Positions 63,796-64,000 of a DNA stretch of 64,000 nt are shown here, in pieces. Within the stretch, counting starts at the first letter, position 1. Every line of letters begins with the position of its first letter. The stretch lies in NCBI GenBank assembly GCA_013396655.1, contig WBMV01007712.1:1744041-1808040 (forward strand), given 5' to 3'. Source of the DNA: Campylorhamphus procurvoides (Eukaryota; Chordata; Aves; Passeriformes; Dendrocolaptidae). The notes beneath the pieces were generated by a model that was given only the letters and a program-made list of their open reading frames with translations, was not told the DNA's origin and did not search any database. The translations under genes were made by a program, and so were the position numbers.

Positions 63796-64000
63796 ACATT
63801 GAGGAAGTTTCTCTAAAGCATGCAAGGATGCAGACTTCCAGGTCTGCTCCATATGCAGAGTTTCTTAGTGGGATGGGCAGGGCAGAAAGGTCAAACTCAG
63901 CGCTCCCATCCCAGCCTCACCCTTCTCCCCACGGGAACTCATGTCCACTGACACACTGCAGTCATCTGCTCCTTCTCCAACTCTTTTTTTGCAATTCTCT

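Larger units (their letters stand above)
25225..64000 (-). other. NCKAP5: NCKAP5 intron upstream of the recognised exon (partial)
   Basis: This stretch is 5' of the recognised exon in the direction of transcription. Its right-hand end is outside the window. The acceptor end is visible at 25225-25250: minus strand CATTTAG preceded by a T-rich tract and an AACCTTTTAAT segment that could hold the branch point. The sequence is AT-rich, mostly unique, with three CR1 fragments and scattered microsatellites. I saw no convincing coding exon in it. A non-coding 5' exon or an antisense transcript would not be detectable by reading alone. Confidence 0.7.

Overview
This window looks like ordinary avian nuclear DNA, almost all of it intron. 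The clade signal comes from the repeats. Every interspersed element I can recognise is a CR1 non-LTR retrotransposon fragment, with CR1-type tails such as ATTCTGTGATTCTGT at the 3' end. Interspersed repeats are sparse, and there are no mammalian Alu, B1 or L1 elements. This pattern is typical of birds. I cannot resolve the species, although the CR1 tail at 17.2 kb resembles subfamilies common in birds. Nothing in the window looks bacterial, viral or plasmid-like.  The only protein-coding sequence I can support is one short internal exon on the minus strand (25151-25224, 74 bp). It encodes a peptide beginning EYMDSNKYIEHL and ending QRWNLW, which I recognise as the N-terminal coiled-coil region of NCKAP5 (Nck-associated protein 5). 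The exon has a good AG acceptor and an unusual GC donor (GGAG|GCAAGT). NCKAP5 is a very large gene with small 5' exons separated by huge introns in vertebrates, which explains why the other 63.9 kb is non-coding. On this reading, 25225-64000 is part of the upstream intron and 1-25150 is part of the downstream intron, both transcribed right to left. None of the other open frames resembles a protein I know.  Layout: 1-11.85 kb is intronic, with a GC-rich patch at 1.4-1.8 kb and a 113-bp tandem duplication at 7.18-7.40 kb. At 11.86-12.84 kb there is a CpG island, interrupted by a 269-base assembly gap and flanked by short GC-rich tandem repeats. It is the only promoter-like feature. From 12.84 to 25.15 kb lies intron with an old CR1 fragment (14.3 kb), a CR1 tail (17.2 kb) and a possible conserved non-coding block (23.1-23.5 kb). 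The NCKAP5 exon follows. From 25.2 to 64 kb lies intron with three CR1 pieces (27.7, 33.4, 38.7 kb), a twelve-copy ATTTC microsatellite (43.06 kb), other short simple repeats, a near-perfect 26-bp palindrome (27.4 kb), a pair of CACGTGCT motifs (29.3 kb) and several repeat-free ATTA-rich stretches that may be enhancers.  I found no novel gene system here. The points most worth checking are the GC-AG splice donor of the NCKAP5 exon, the identity of the gapped CpG island, and whether the candidate non-coding blocks are conserved. Repeat family names, the gene name and the enhancer suggestions come from recognition, not from any database search.
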